A DNA stretch of 31,233 bases from a virus, in the IMG/VR virus record IMGVR_UViG_3300025138_000201, positions 1 to 31,233 of that record; one strand, 5' to 3'. The notes under the pieces are model-generated. The model did no database searches and was not told the origin of the DNA. It saw only the letters and a program-made list of their open reading frames with translations. Positions 23,489-30,121 of this stretch are shown one piece after another (position 1 is the first letter of the stretch; each line of letters starts with the position of its first letter). The translations under genes and the position numbers were made by a program.

Positions 23489-24682
23489 CTAAGAAAAATT
23501 TACAGAATCTTCTTCAATTGGAGGTTGTAATGTTTTGTTCTTAACTGGGATTCCAAATTCATCAATGATAAAATCTAATTCAACTTCTAAACCATTCTTT
23601 TGAAGCTTATCTACCATTTCAAATTTATCCTTTAATGAAAGAAATTCTGAAGTATCAAATTTGAATTTATATCCATTCAATTTGAAACCATGCTTTATCA
23701 TTTTAGGTATTAGTAAATCATTAATAGTAAATTGAATCATCTTCATATCAGCCTCAATTATTTGGTCAAAAGTGTTTTCATGTACTTCTGCCTGACTCTT
23801 AGAAGAACCATTATCTGATGTCATCGTTTGCCCTGCAATAGCCTTAGAAATTGACTTATCTATATAATTCAAAAACTGTTCAAATACATCTCCATTTGTA
23901 CCAGTCATCTGCAATACTTCGATAGAATCGTCTTTATCAAACACACCCCATGAAGCAGAACCCATGTTTTTCAACATGTTGACCATATCACTTTTATTCT
24001 GTGTATTGGAGACTTTACCGACTCTAATAGGCACACCGAATAATTCGGTGAATTGTGCAAAAGCCGACAAACACATTTTTTTGAATAGTACTAAGTCAGC
24101 TACTTTAAGCAGTACACCTAAATCCAACCTACTACCAACTGGCACAATCCAATCTATAATCTTAGGGTCATTAAAATTTACACCTTCTAATGAAGAAGGA
24201 TAAGGCACAACCATTGATTTATCGGGTATTACATGTCTTCGGTCAACTATTGAAATATCAAATTTACCATCAATAATATTACCTAATTGAATCAGTGAAA
24301 ATCCGTAGAATATTGAATCTAATGAATAAGAAATAAAATCATAAAACCACTTTGATTCAAAAATTTCTGTTTTTGTTTTGTCCTCTTTAAAGTCAACTGT
24401 ATTAACTATTTTAAATTCTTTTGAAAGTACTTTATGTTTTCTACTTTGAATAATACTTGAAAGGTGTGCATCTGTAATGATATTTTCATAGACTTCTATT
24501 AGTCCACTTCTATTAGGATGGTATTTAGATTCAGCCATCATTAAAGCATTTTTAAGATTAGATAAATCTTGTCTGCTTCTTGTTAGGCTTTGTTCGTTTA
24601 TATCTACTTTTAAAGAAGCATGTGTAGGCTGTTTCTTACTAAATTGATTCTTTATTTCTGTTATAAATTGATTTATATTCAC
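23489..24682 (-). CDS. Portal protein, DUF935 (Mu gp29-like)
   Basis: 397 aa; forms the dodecameric DNA channel at one vertex. YHPNRSGLIEVYENIITDAHLSSIIQSRKHKVL, FDISIVDRRHVIPD, SAFAQFTELFGVPIRVGK and AIAGQTMTSDNGSSKSQAEVHENTF are in the family's order. The start is GTG at 24682. It follows the gp36-like gene by 19 bp. Length is somewhat below Mu gp29 but all conserved blocks are present. Confidence 0.92.
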   Translation of the reverse strand: MNINQFITEIKNQFSKKQPTHASLKVDINEQSLTRSRQDLSNLKNALMMAESKYHPNRSGLIEVYENIITDAHLSSIIQSRKHKVLSKEFKIVNTVDFKEDKTKTEIFESKWFYDFISYSLDSIFYGFSLIQLGNIIDGKFDISIVDRRHVIPDKSMVVPYPSSLEGVNFNDPKIIDWIVPVGSRLDLGVLLKVADLVLFKKMCLSAFAQFTELFGVPIRVGKVSNTQNKSDMVNMLKNMGSASWGVFDKDDSIEVLQMTGTNGDVFEQFLNYIDKSISKAIAGQTMTSDNGSSKSQAEVHENTFDQIIEADMKMIQFTINDLLIPKMIKHGFKLNGYKFKFDTSEFLSLKDKFEMVDKLQKNGLEVELDFIIDEFGIPVKNKTLQPPIEEDSVNFS

Positions 24683-24701
24683 TTATCATTTCATTCTTTT
24701 T

Positions 24702-25127
24702 TTAATCGTAATAGAATTTTGATACACTTCCATATACAATCCCGTTATTATTAGATTCAGTTTGTTTTAATGGTAAATCAGGCAAAAGACTACCTTTATT
24801 CACCATCTTTAAAAATGTGATTGCTTGTTCGTATCGCGCCAATCTTGACTCTGGAAGACTTCTTGGGCTTACCCTCGCATGTACATGATATAAAGCTATA
24901 TCAACACCATACATAACTAATTGTTGATTTCTAGTGTCACCCGAAGTAGAAGCAGTTGCAATATTAAATATTTCATTCACATCATATCTAGTTCTTAAAT
25001 ATGAAGTCATTTCACTAATTGAAGCCAAAACAGCCGCTTCTAATAAACCATCATTAGATTCAATAATCTGTGTTAAATTTTCAGCTTTTATTAATGTGTC
25101 GAAATCACTTACAGTTAGAAATATCAT
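24702..25127 (-). CDS. Mu gp36-like protein (DUF1320)
   Basis: 141 aa, helical head-tail adaptor-type protein. FLTVSDFDTLIKAENLTQII, AVLASISEMTSYLRTRYDV and VDIALYHVHARVSPRSLPESRLARYEQAITFLKMVNKG are the DUF1320 pattern. In Mu the gene lies after the capsid; here it lies between terminase and portal. A weak module (AAACAAA at 25172-25178) is upstream, but its -10-like box (TTTACACAG) is poor. Confidence 0.88.
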   Translation of the reverse strand: MIFLTVSDFDTLIKAENLTQIIESNDGLLEAAVLASISEMTSYLRTRYDVNEIFNIATASTSGDTRNQQLVMYGVDIALYHVHARVSPRSLPESRLARYEQAITFLKMVNKGSLLPDLPLKQTESNNNGIVYGSVSKFYYD

Positions 25128-25185
25128 GTACTTTATTCTCTTTTATAACTGTGTAAAAAAGAATAGTCGTTTTTGTTTATTTCAC

Positions 25186-26571
25186 TTAAAAACTATATCT
25201 ACCATTAATTTCTTTTGTACCAAAATCATATTTGAATACTTCTTTTCCTCTTTTAAATATTTCAAATTCTACTGAAAATATTAAGTTTACCATATAATCA
25301 AAAGCATCGGAACAATGACCGTATCTTTCCCAACTAAGACCACTAGCTTTATCTTTAACCTTTGATTTATCTTTACCTGTATTTGTCATTTTCTGAAAGC
25401 TTAAATCTTCAATAAGTTTCTTACAAGTCTTATTCATTTGAATGTGTAGGTGTTGATAATTTGACTCAAAAATTGAATTAATAAAAAGTCCTCTTTGCTG
25501 GACAGGTGGGTTAATAGTCGGATACCTCATAATAGAATTGAAATCTCTTAACTCTTCTTCAATGATTGTATAATTATTAAAACCTGCTTCATTTGTAGAA
25601 TCTTGTTTCTTTCCAGTGGCATCTCCTGTAATCGTAATACCATTTATATGAGTTGAATATCTTCTTCTAAATTCTTGACAGATATGAAGCGTATTATTAT
25701 TTGGATATTTTAATTGTATTTCATCAATGATATTAATTGTCTTTTCGTCATCAGAAAGCTGCGCTATTAAACAAGTTGTGGACGGTAATACGTTAAAATC
25801 CCAACTTAAATAGAGATGCTTATCAGGGTCATAATCAATGTCTTCTTTTACGTTCTTATCTAAATCAAATTGATTATAAAATAATCCTGTTTGGTCGGGA
25901 ACACCCCATTCATTGAGTGCATATACTCTATAAAATGCCTTAGAATGTTTCATCTTAGATTCAAGTACTTTCTTAGATGATTCATCTAAAAAGGCATTAT
26001 CTTTAAATGTAGATTCTACTACATCAGCTTCTGAATCTACTGTATCAAAGAATCTTTTCTTTAACCATAAATCTTCTGAAATTGGATTGAATGCTAGTAT
26101 GATTTGTTTGTAATAACTTGATTTATCTCTTAGTCTTAAATCTAATTGGTCAAAATCATTTTCATCTATTTCAGAAGCTTCTTCTACCATGATAGAAGTA
26201 ATTCCCTTAACTGATTTTATCTTTTCAACATCATCAAGACCAGCAAATAAGATTTCATTACCATTAAATTGTTCAACTATTCTTAGAGGTTGTGTATAGG
26301 TTTTAATTCTATACATAAGACCCATGTCAGAAAAATGGGCTATAATATCCTGATAACAAGATTCTTTTAATGATGAATATGTTTTTCTAACTACTAAAAT
26401 TCGTTGCTTTTCAACTGAAAGTAACCTAAGAACTATCTTTAAAAATGCACCGTTTGATTTTCCCGATGAACCACCTCCTTTGAGTACTAGATATCTCTTT
26501 TCTGAATTTAAAACTTTATCAATTACCCACTGATTACATTTTACTGTAACCTCCTTTATTTTATAAGCCAT
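25186..26571 (-). CDS. terL: Large terminase subunit
   Basis: DNA-packaging motor, 461 aa. The ATPase domain has Walker A GGGSSGKS (32-39), Walker B IMVEEA (127-132) and a coupling AFNP (160-163). The RNase H-like nuclease has D258 (YLSWDFN), D317 (ITGDATG) and D422/D425 (CSDAFDYM). All catalytic residues are intact. It is preceded by promoter module K, 22 bp before the ATG, and by the 55-aa ORF. Confidence 0.96.
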   Translation of the reverse strand: MAYKIKEVTVKCNQWVIDKVLNSEKRYLVLKGGGSSGKSNGAFLKIVLRLLSVEKQRILVVRKTYSSLKESCYQDIIAHFSDMGLMYRIKTYTQPLRIVEQFNGNEILFAGLDDVEKIKSVKGITSIMVEEASEIDENDFDQLDLRLRDKSSYYKQIILAFNPISEDLWLKKRFFDTVDSEADVVESTFKDNAFLDESSKKVLESKMKHSKAFYRVYALNEWGVPDQTGLFYNQFDLDKNVKEDIDYDPDKHLYLSWDFNVLPSTTCLIAQLSDDEKTINIIDEIQLKYPNNNTLHICQEFRRRYSTHINGITITGDATGKKQDSTNEAGFNNYTIIEEELRDFNSIMRYPTINPPVQQRGLFINSIFESNYQHLHIQMNKTCKKLIEDLSFQKMTNTGKDKSKVKDKASGLSWERYGHCSDAFDYMVNLIFSVEFEIFKRGKEVFKYDFGTKEINGRYSF

Positions 26572-26589
26572 TTATTACTACTTCCTTTG

Positions 26590-26619
26590 TAGTATAAATT
26601 GACTTTGATAGTTCTGTTT
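26590..26619 (-). promoter_or_regulatory. Late-promoter module K (before terL)
   Basis: AAACAGA-N14-TTTATACTA, 21-base phase, 22 bp from the terL ATG. It overlaps the stop of the 55-aa ORF. Confidence 0.55.
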
Positions 26620-26785
26620 AGAACCAGTAAATAAATCTTTTTGCTAGTCTGAAAGGTAGAGTATCTACTACTTCTCTTTTGAACTTCATAAGAGAAATTT
26701 TTAACCTTAAACTCTTAGAATAATCACTACTAAAATGGTTCATTACATAGCGGTCAACTTCATTAAATAGTAATTTCTTTCTCAT
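26618..26785 (-). CDS. Small basic protein, 55 aa
   Basis: An uninterrupted ORF starting with ATG inside the stop of the preceding gene (TAATG), so translationally coupled to it. The sequence MRKKLLFNEVDRYVMNHFSS ... VVDTLPFRLAKRFIYWF is basic and helical, with an aromatic C-terminus. No known family. It fills the gap between the small and large terminase genes, and coupling plus position suggest a packaging or regulatory accessory. Confidence 0.6.
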   Translation of the reverse strand: MRKKLLFNEVDRYVMNHFSSDYSKSLRLKISLMKFKREVVDTLPFRLAKRFIYWF

Positions 26786-27219
26786 TATTTACTTCTTCTT
26801 TTTTCTTCATCATTTATATCATCATCAGGATTATAACCTTTAATATAGATTTTAACTAATCTTAAAGCTTCTGGGGTCTCTTTCTTATCCTCCATCTTCT
26901 TAGGAGTCACATATGGTAATAAGTCTCTTAAAAGAGTCATTTTATCCTTCTCTGATAAGTCTTTACTTTTCAATGCTTTACTTATTTGAAGCTTAAAATT
27001 TGACTCCAATACATCTGTTATTTCATCATTTAATTTCTTCTTCGGTGCTACTGTACCTTTCGGTCTACCTGCCTTTGGATTTGATTTTCCAAACATTCCA
27101 TTCTTTTCACCTGTCCTAACCTTCTCAGAATAAAGAGGGTCTTTTTCTTTTTTCTTTTCAACTAATTTTTTAGCTTTTTCTATTCTTTTATTGTCTTCTT
27201 CTTCTGAATTTTCTTTCAT
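26785..27219 (-). CDS. Probable small terminase subunit
   Basis: 144 aa. A lysine/glutamate-rich N-terminus, the segment GMFGKSNPKAGRPKGTVAPKKKLNDEI typical of phage DNA-binding small terminase-like proteins of Bacteroidetes, then a helical C-terminal half (MTLLRDLLPYVTPKKME). It lies two genes before terL and starts directly after the sigma factor stop (TAAATG). A regulator is the alternative. Confidence 0.55.
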   Translation of the reverse strand: MKENSEEEDNKRIEKAKKLVEKKKEKDPLYSEKVRTGEKNGMFGKSNPKAGRPKGTVAPKKKLNDEITDVLESNFKLQISKALKSKDLSEKDKMTLLRDLLPYVTPKKMEDKKETPEALRLVKIYIKGYNPDDDINDEEKRRSK

Positions 27220-27777
27220 TTATTTCTTTAATATTTGTCTAGCTTTGTATAGTCTATTTCTTACCACATTAAAAGTTACATTCAATACTTTTGAAATATC
27301 TTTGTAACTCTTCTTATCATAATAATGCAGAAGTACACATTCTCTCAAATCATCATCCAACAATAATAACCTTGATTTAATAAGTTTACTATTATAAAGT
27401 TCTTCGGTAACAAAGGTTTTTTCTTCTTCCTTTTCTTCTTCGGATGTTAAAAATTCATCACTAATTAGATTTGAATTATGTAATTCATCATAGGTGCTAA
27501 TTGGTTCAATAAATTTTCTTCTTTTTGAAGCTGAAAAATTAAAATAAGTATTCTTTAAAGCTTCATAGAAGTAGCCTTTGTAGCTGCTTCTAAATGGAAA
27601 TGTACCACCATTCTTTTTAATTGTATTTGCACAAATAATAAATACATCATGAAATATGTCTTCACCAGTTTCTTTATCCAGTTTGAATTTATTTACAAAA
27701 TGATTCATTATTTTTTTATAATCATCTACAATAATTGATGTAAATAAATTTGATTTTTCTTCATTATTAATTCCCAA
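27220..27777 (-). CDS. ECF-like RNA polymerase sigma factor
   Basis: 185 aa. Region 2 is seen at about 15-90 (DDYKKIMNHFVNKFKLDKETGEDIFHDVF ... YEALKNTYFNFSASKRRK). Region 4 is at about 133-185, with a helix-turn-helix KSYKDISKVLNVTFNVVRNRLYKAR. There is no sigma-1.1 or region 3, as in ECF factors. The start is TTG; no in-frame ATG is near, and the upstream 42-aa ORF stops just before it, so coupling is likely. It stands directly upstream of packaging and late genes that carry repeated AAAC-N17-TTTATA modules, which I infer are its targets. Confidence 0.82.
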   Translation of the reverse strand: MGINNEEKSNLFTSIIVDDYKKIMNHFVNKFKLDKETGEDIFHDVFIICANTIKKNGGTFPFRSSYKGYFYEALKNTYFNFSASKRRKFIEPISTYDELHNSNLISDEFLTSEEEKEEEKTFVTEELYNSKLIKSRLLLLDDDLRECVLLHYYDKKSYKDISKVLNVTFNVVRNRLYKARQILKK

Positions 27778-27778
27778 T

Positions 27779-27907
27779 TCATGCTTTATTATTTTTTAGT
27801 GTGTTGATTATTTTACCTATCTTATTTCTTCTAATAAGTTTTTGATTAATCATTTCAAAATATAGGAATGTCTCTAATACTGTTTTCGCTTTGTAATGTT
27901 TATCCAT
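27779..27907 (-). CDS. Small basic protein, 42 aa
   Basis: MDKHYKAKTVLETFLYFEMINQKLIRRNKIGKIINTLKNNKA, read as an intact ORF filling the gap between the nuclease-like gene and the sigma factor. It is basic and helical. Its TGA lies one base before the sigma factor TTG, which suggests reinitiation. It could be a leader peptide or sigma modulator; no family known. Confidence 0.45.
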   Translation of the reverse strand: MDKHYKAKTVLETFLYFEMINQKLIRRNKIGKIINTLKNNKA

Positions 27908-27908
27908 T

Positions 27909-28643
27909 TTAAATATTATTTTTATAAACCTGTTTCATCATATTGTTATTAAAATCATTCAGTTTTTCAACCTGTAAAAACTTAGCTTTTATAAATGGAG
28001 GTAGAGTATAGATTGGATTTAATTCAGAGTAATGTTTTACATATCTGTTTCCATCATCTCCATATTTATTAATACCTTTTCCGAAATTCATAATTTTAGA
28101 TTCACAAAGTTCCTCACCCGTACACCAACCAACCAGAATTACTTCTTCAGAATTTATATCAAGATTAGCTTTAACATAGTATTTTGTGATTTGTCCTTTT
28201 TCTTTCTTATAACAGCTTTCTATTAATGTTGCATCAGTTGTATTTTTAAACCTATTAGTCCATGTAGCTTTTACATCTATATCTTTAAAATCTTCATTTC
28301 CATCACCGAAAGAAAGTAGTTCTACATTTGGATTTAGACCTGTTTCCAAGGCATATGCAATTTCACCTAAGATGCCAACATGAAAGCTTTTCCAGTCACC
28401 GTAATTCCATTTTGATTTTGCTTTATCCTTAAAAGAAAATTCAGAATCTGATTGAGAAAACTCTTTATAACCTGCTGTTCCTTTCTTTGATAATATCATT
28501 TCAGACCCTGCATATTGTGCCAATCTTATCCAACCTTTTACAGATACTTTTATCATTTTAGATTCATCAAATTCAAAAGGTAGCGGTGGTAAATACTTAT
28601 CTTCTTCTTCAATTAGTTCTTCTTTTGTCAATACATTTTTCAT
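27909..28643 (-). CDS. PD-(D/E)XK-like phage nuclease
   Basis: 244 aa. The middle has HVGILGEIAYALETG (E94) followed by DFKDIDVKATW (D121/D123, K125), the pattern of a restriction-endonuclease-fold catalytic core (E ... D-x-K). This is the first gene of the minus-strand unit and is divergent from the RusA-like gene, from which it is separated by 97 bp. Possible roles are junction processing, host DNA breakdown or recombination. The family is not pinned down. Confidence 0.6.
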   Translation of the reverse strand: MKNVLTKEELIEEEDKYLPPLPFEFDESKMIKVSVKGWIRLAQYAGSEMILSKKGTAGYKEFSQSDSEFSFKDKAKSKWNYGDWKSFHVGILGEIAYALETGLNPNVELLSFGDGNEDFKDIDVKATWTNRFKNTTDATLIESCYKKEKGQITKYYVKANLDINSEEVILVGWCTGEELCESKIMNFGKGINKYGDDGNRYVKHYSELNPIYTLPPFIKAKFLQVEKLNDFNNNMMKQVYKNNI

Positions 28644-28740
28644 TTTATTTAGTTATTTTTTTCTAAGATTATATATCCAATCTGAAAAACTAAAAAACAG
28701 TATTTATAAAACTTTTTCAGTTTATCACTTTATAAATTTG

Positions 28741-29121
28741 ATGGTATATGAAGTGTTATTTATTGGAAAATGGTTATCTATTAATGAAGCATATTCTTCT
28801 AATAGATGGAAAAGAACAGCGGTTAAGAATGACTATAAAACCACTTTTAAAAATCTAATAAGAGATTTAAACATTAAAAGAAAAATCAATACCTATACAA
28901 TAGATGTTGAATATTGGTCACGTTTAGATTCTTTAAATCTCTGCGCTGGAATTAAAATATTTGAGGATTGTCTAAAAGAAGAGGAATGTATAATAGACGA
29001 TGATAAAAGATATCAGAAAGGAATAAGCATTACACCTAATGAAGATTTAAAGCATAATACATATATCATCAGAATCAATGTGATAAGCTTTGAAGAAGAA
29101 AAAATTAAAATGAAAAAATGA
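28741..29121 (+). CDS. RusA-like Holliday junction resolvase
   Basis: 126 aa. INEAYSSNRWKRTAVKNDYKTTF, then SRLDSLNLCAGIKIFEDCLKEEECIIDDDKRY, follow the RusA order: early N-x-x-Y, an Asp in the D-x-x-N region, and acidic residues in the DDD motif. The family resolves four-way junctions before packaging. The ATG at 28741 is preferred to a TTG one codon earlier. The stop overlaps the next start (ATGA). Confidence 0.75.
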   Translation: MVYEVLFIGKWLSINEAYSSNRWKRTAVKNDYKTTFKNLIRDLNIKRKINTYTIDVEYWSRLDSLNLCAGIKIFEDCLKEEECIIDDDKRYQKGISITPNEDLKHNTYIIRINVISFEEEKIKMKK

Positions 29122-29510
29122 AAGGAATATTAAAACGAATTGAAAGCAACAAAATACAAACGACTGGAATACTAACAATTATTGATGAAGTAGGTAAAGT
29201 AGTTTTCAAGTGTAAAACTTTGGAACTTCCTTGGCTAGATAATCATAAATCAAAAAGCTGTATAGTAAAAGATACTTATTCGGTAAAACAAAAGACCAGT
29301 AAGAAGTATGGCAAACATTTCCATATAACCGAAGTTGAGGACAGAACAAATATATCGATAACCTCAGGAGATTTAAACACAAAAATAAAAGGTGATGTCT
29401 TAATAGGTGATAGCTTCAAAGATGATGTTTTGAATGTTGAAGATTCAAAGAAAACACTGGACAAGCTGCTGGAAATCCTTCCTAACGAGTGGCAATTGCA
29501 CATAATTTGA
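29118..29510 (+). CDS. DUF5675 protein lacking the conserved His and Cys
   Basis: 130 aa. LELPWLDN (35-42), SCIV (47-50), a KYGKHFHI strand and a terminal helix (EILPNEWQLHI) identify DUF5675, often next to phage lysis genes. The family usually has an IH-x-x-N segment and a following GCI; here they read ITSGD (81-85) and GDV (92-94), so the putative catalytic His and Cys are absent. It may be a structural or regulatory relative, not an enzyme. It is coupled to rusA by ATGA and is the last phage gene before the right arm sites. Confidence 0.7.
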   Translation: MKGILKRIESNKIQTTGILTIIDEVGKVVFKCKTLELPWLDNHKSKSCIVKDTYSVKQKTSKKYGKHFHITEVEDRTNISITSGDLNTKIKGDVLIGDSFKDDVLNVEDSKKTLDKLLEILPNEWQLHII

Positions 29511-29583
29511 TGGTACAACAAAGAAAACCGTTAGTACAACAACATTCTAATTTGGTACAACATTTAGTACTTTTGTTGTACCA
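29511..29583. promoter_or_regulatory. Right arm-type integrase sites
   Basis: TGGTACAACA at 29511-29520, a one-mismatch TAGTACAACA at 29532-29541 and TGGTACAACA at 29553-29562 are followed by the inverted TGTTGTACCA at 29574-29583. All start exactly 21 bp apart. The core equals that of the two left sites. Confidence 0.8.
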
Positions 29584-29590
29584 ATTCATA

Positions 29591-29627
29591 AAAAAACCCT
29601 TCTAAAATCAATTTAGAAGGGTTTTTT
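29591..29627. terminator. Phage-supplied bidirectional terminator
   Basis: A perfect 16-bp stem AAAAAACCCTTCTAAA/TTTAGAAGGGTTTTTT with a 5-base loop. It serves the phage rusA-DUF5675 unit on plus, and replaces the native tRNA terminator on minus. Confidence 0.9.
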
Positions 29628-29637
29628 ACTCATTCTC

Positions 29638-29654
29638 GTGACCTCGACAGGATT
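29638..29654. other. attR core, 17 bp
   Basis: GTGACCTCGACAGGATT, identical to attL. It lies within the tRNA-Arg 3' half, and the tRNA is complete after integration. Confidence 0.9.
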
Positions 29655-29712
29655 CAAACCTGTAATCTCTTGAGCCGTAATCAAGTGCATTATTCAGTTG
29701 TGCTACGAGGCC
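29639..29712 (-). tRNA. tRNA-Arg (anticodon ACG)
   Basis: 74 bases on minus. Acceptor GGCCTCG/CGAGGTC (one G-U), D stem GCA/TGC, anticodon stem CTTGA/TCAAG with loop TTACGGC giving ACG, T stem ACAGG/CCTGT with loop TTTGAAT, discriminator A. CCA is not encoded. It reads CGN Arg codons after A34-to-inosine editing. It is the phage integration target. Confidence 0.93.
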
Positions 29713-29945
29713 AGTATTGTCTTTAAATATTCTCTTCCAATACCAGATTTTAAATACTTCTCTCTTTGTCTAGCTTCTTTTCTATTCTGACAACTTTCAT
29801 GGTAAACCATCCTCCAGGAACGTCCATGCTTAGTTGATGTATTACTTCCGGCATTATGTTCTTTAAGCCTTCTGCTTAAATTATTTATCACGCCTTTGTA
29901 TAGTTGATGTGAAATTTCACTTCTTATGACATATACAAAATACAT
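29703..29945 (-). CDS. GIY-YIG family endonuclease-like protein
   Basis: 80 aa, single-domain UvrC/YhbQ-like. YFVYVIRSEISHQLYKGVINNLSRRLKEHNAGS, then RSWRMVYHESCQNRKEARQREKYLKSGIGREYLK, is the full motif set including Tyr, Arg and Glu positions. These small host genes are of unknown biological role. The last codons GCC TCG TAG coincide with the tRNA-Arg 5' end, so the gene and the tRNA share 10 bases and must be co-transcribed or overlapping. Confidence 0.9.
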   Translation of the reverse strand: MYFVYVIRSEISHQLYKGVINNLSRRLKEHNAGSNTSTKHGRSWRMVYHESCQNRKEARQREKYLKSGIGREYLKTILAS

Positions 29946-30007
29946 AATCCGAACTGTATTGTGCCCTCCCTGTCAGCAGACAGGTACGAGACCATTCCGT
30001 TTTCGGA

Positions 30008-30018
30008 GTGCAAAGTAA
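30008..30018 (-). promoter_or_regulatory. Probable host promoter for GIY-YIG/tRNA
   Basis: Minus-strand TTACTTTGCAC resembles the Bacteroidetes -7 element (TAnnTTTG). It lies about 60 bp before the GIY-YIG start, followed by a small CTGTC/GACAG hairpin in the leader. Confidence 0.4.
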
Positions 30019-30072
30019 ATAATAATAATTCCTAAAAGAAAGGTTTAATATTTATACTTCTTCAAAAAAGAT

Positions 30073-30080
30073 TATCTTTG
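30073..30080 (+). promoter_or_regulatory. Host-type -7 element
   Basis: TATCTTTG fits TAnnTTTG exactly, about 40 bp upstream of the barrel gene. The -33 TTTG is degenerate (TTTA). Confidence 0.6.
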
Positions 30081-30121
30081 TGCGCTACAATAATTTAGCA
30101 ACCATACTTGTTATAGTCATT

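Larger units (their letters stand above)
1868..29654. mobile_element. Integrated contractile-tail prophage, about 27.8 kb
   Basis: Bounded by a 17-bp direct repeat (1868-1884 and 29638-29654). The right copy is the 3' end of tRNA-Arg(ACG). An integrase lies just inside the left end and arm-type sites occur at both ends. The content is a full set of packaging, head, contractile tail, baseplate and holin genes, with no obvious inactivating lesion. Head and neck genes are Mu-like, but no transposase is present and insertion is site-specific. The genome is small for this virion type (Mu is about 37 kb). The two insertion points agree to the base with the repeats. Confidence 0.93.

Noticed and set aside
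29276-29521. 81-aa minus-strand ORF over the DUF5675 gene
   Set aside because: Ser-rich shadow frame; the plus-strand product has recognisable family blocks and ATGA coupling to the RusA-like gene.
1868-29654. Mu-type transposable phage
   Set aside because: Head genes are Mu-like, but there is no transposase, MuB or 5-bp target duplication; a tyrosine integrase and a tRNA att site explain insertion.
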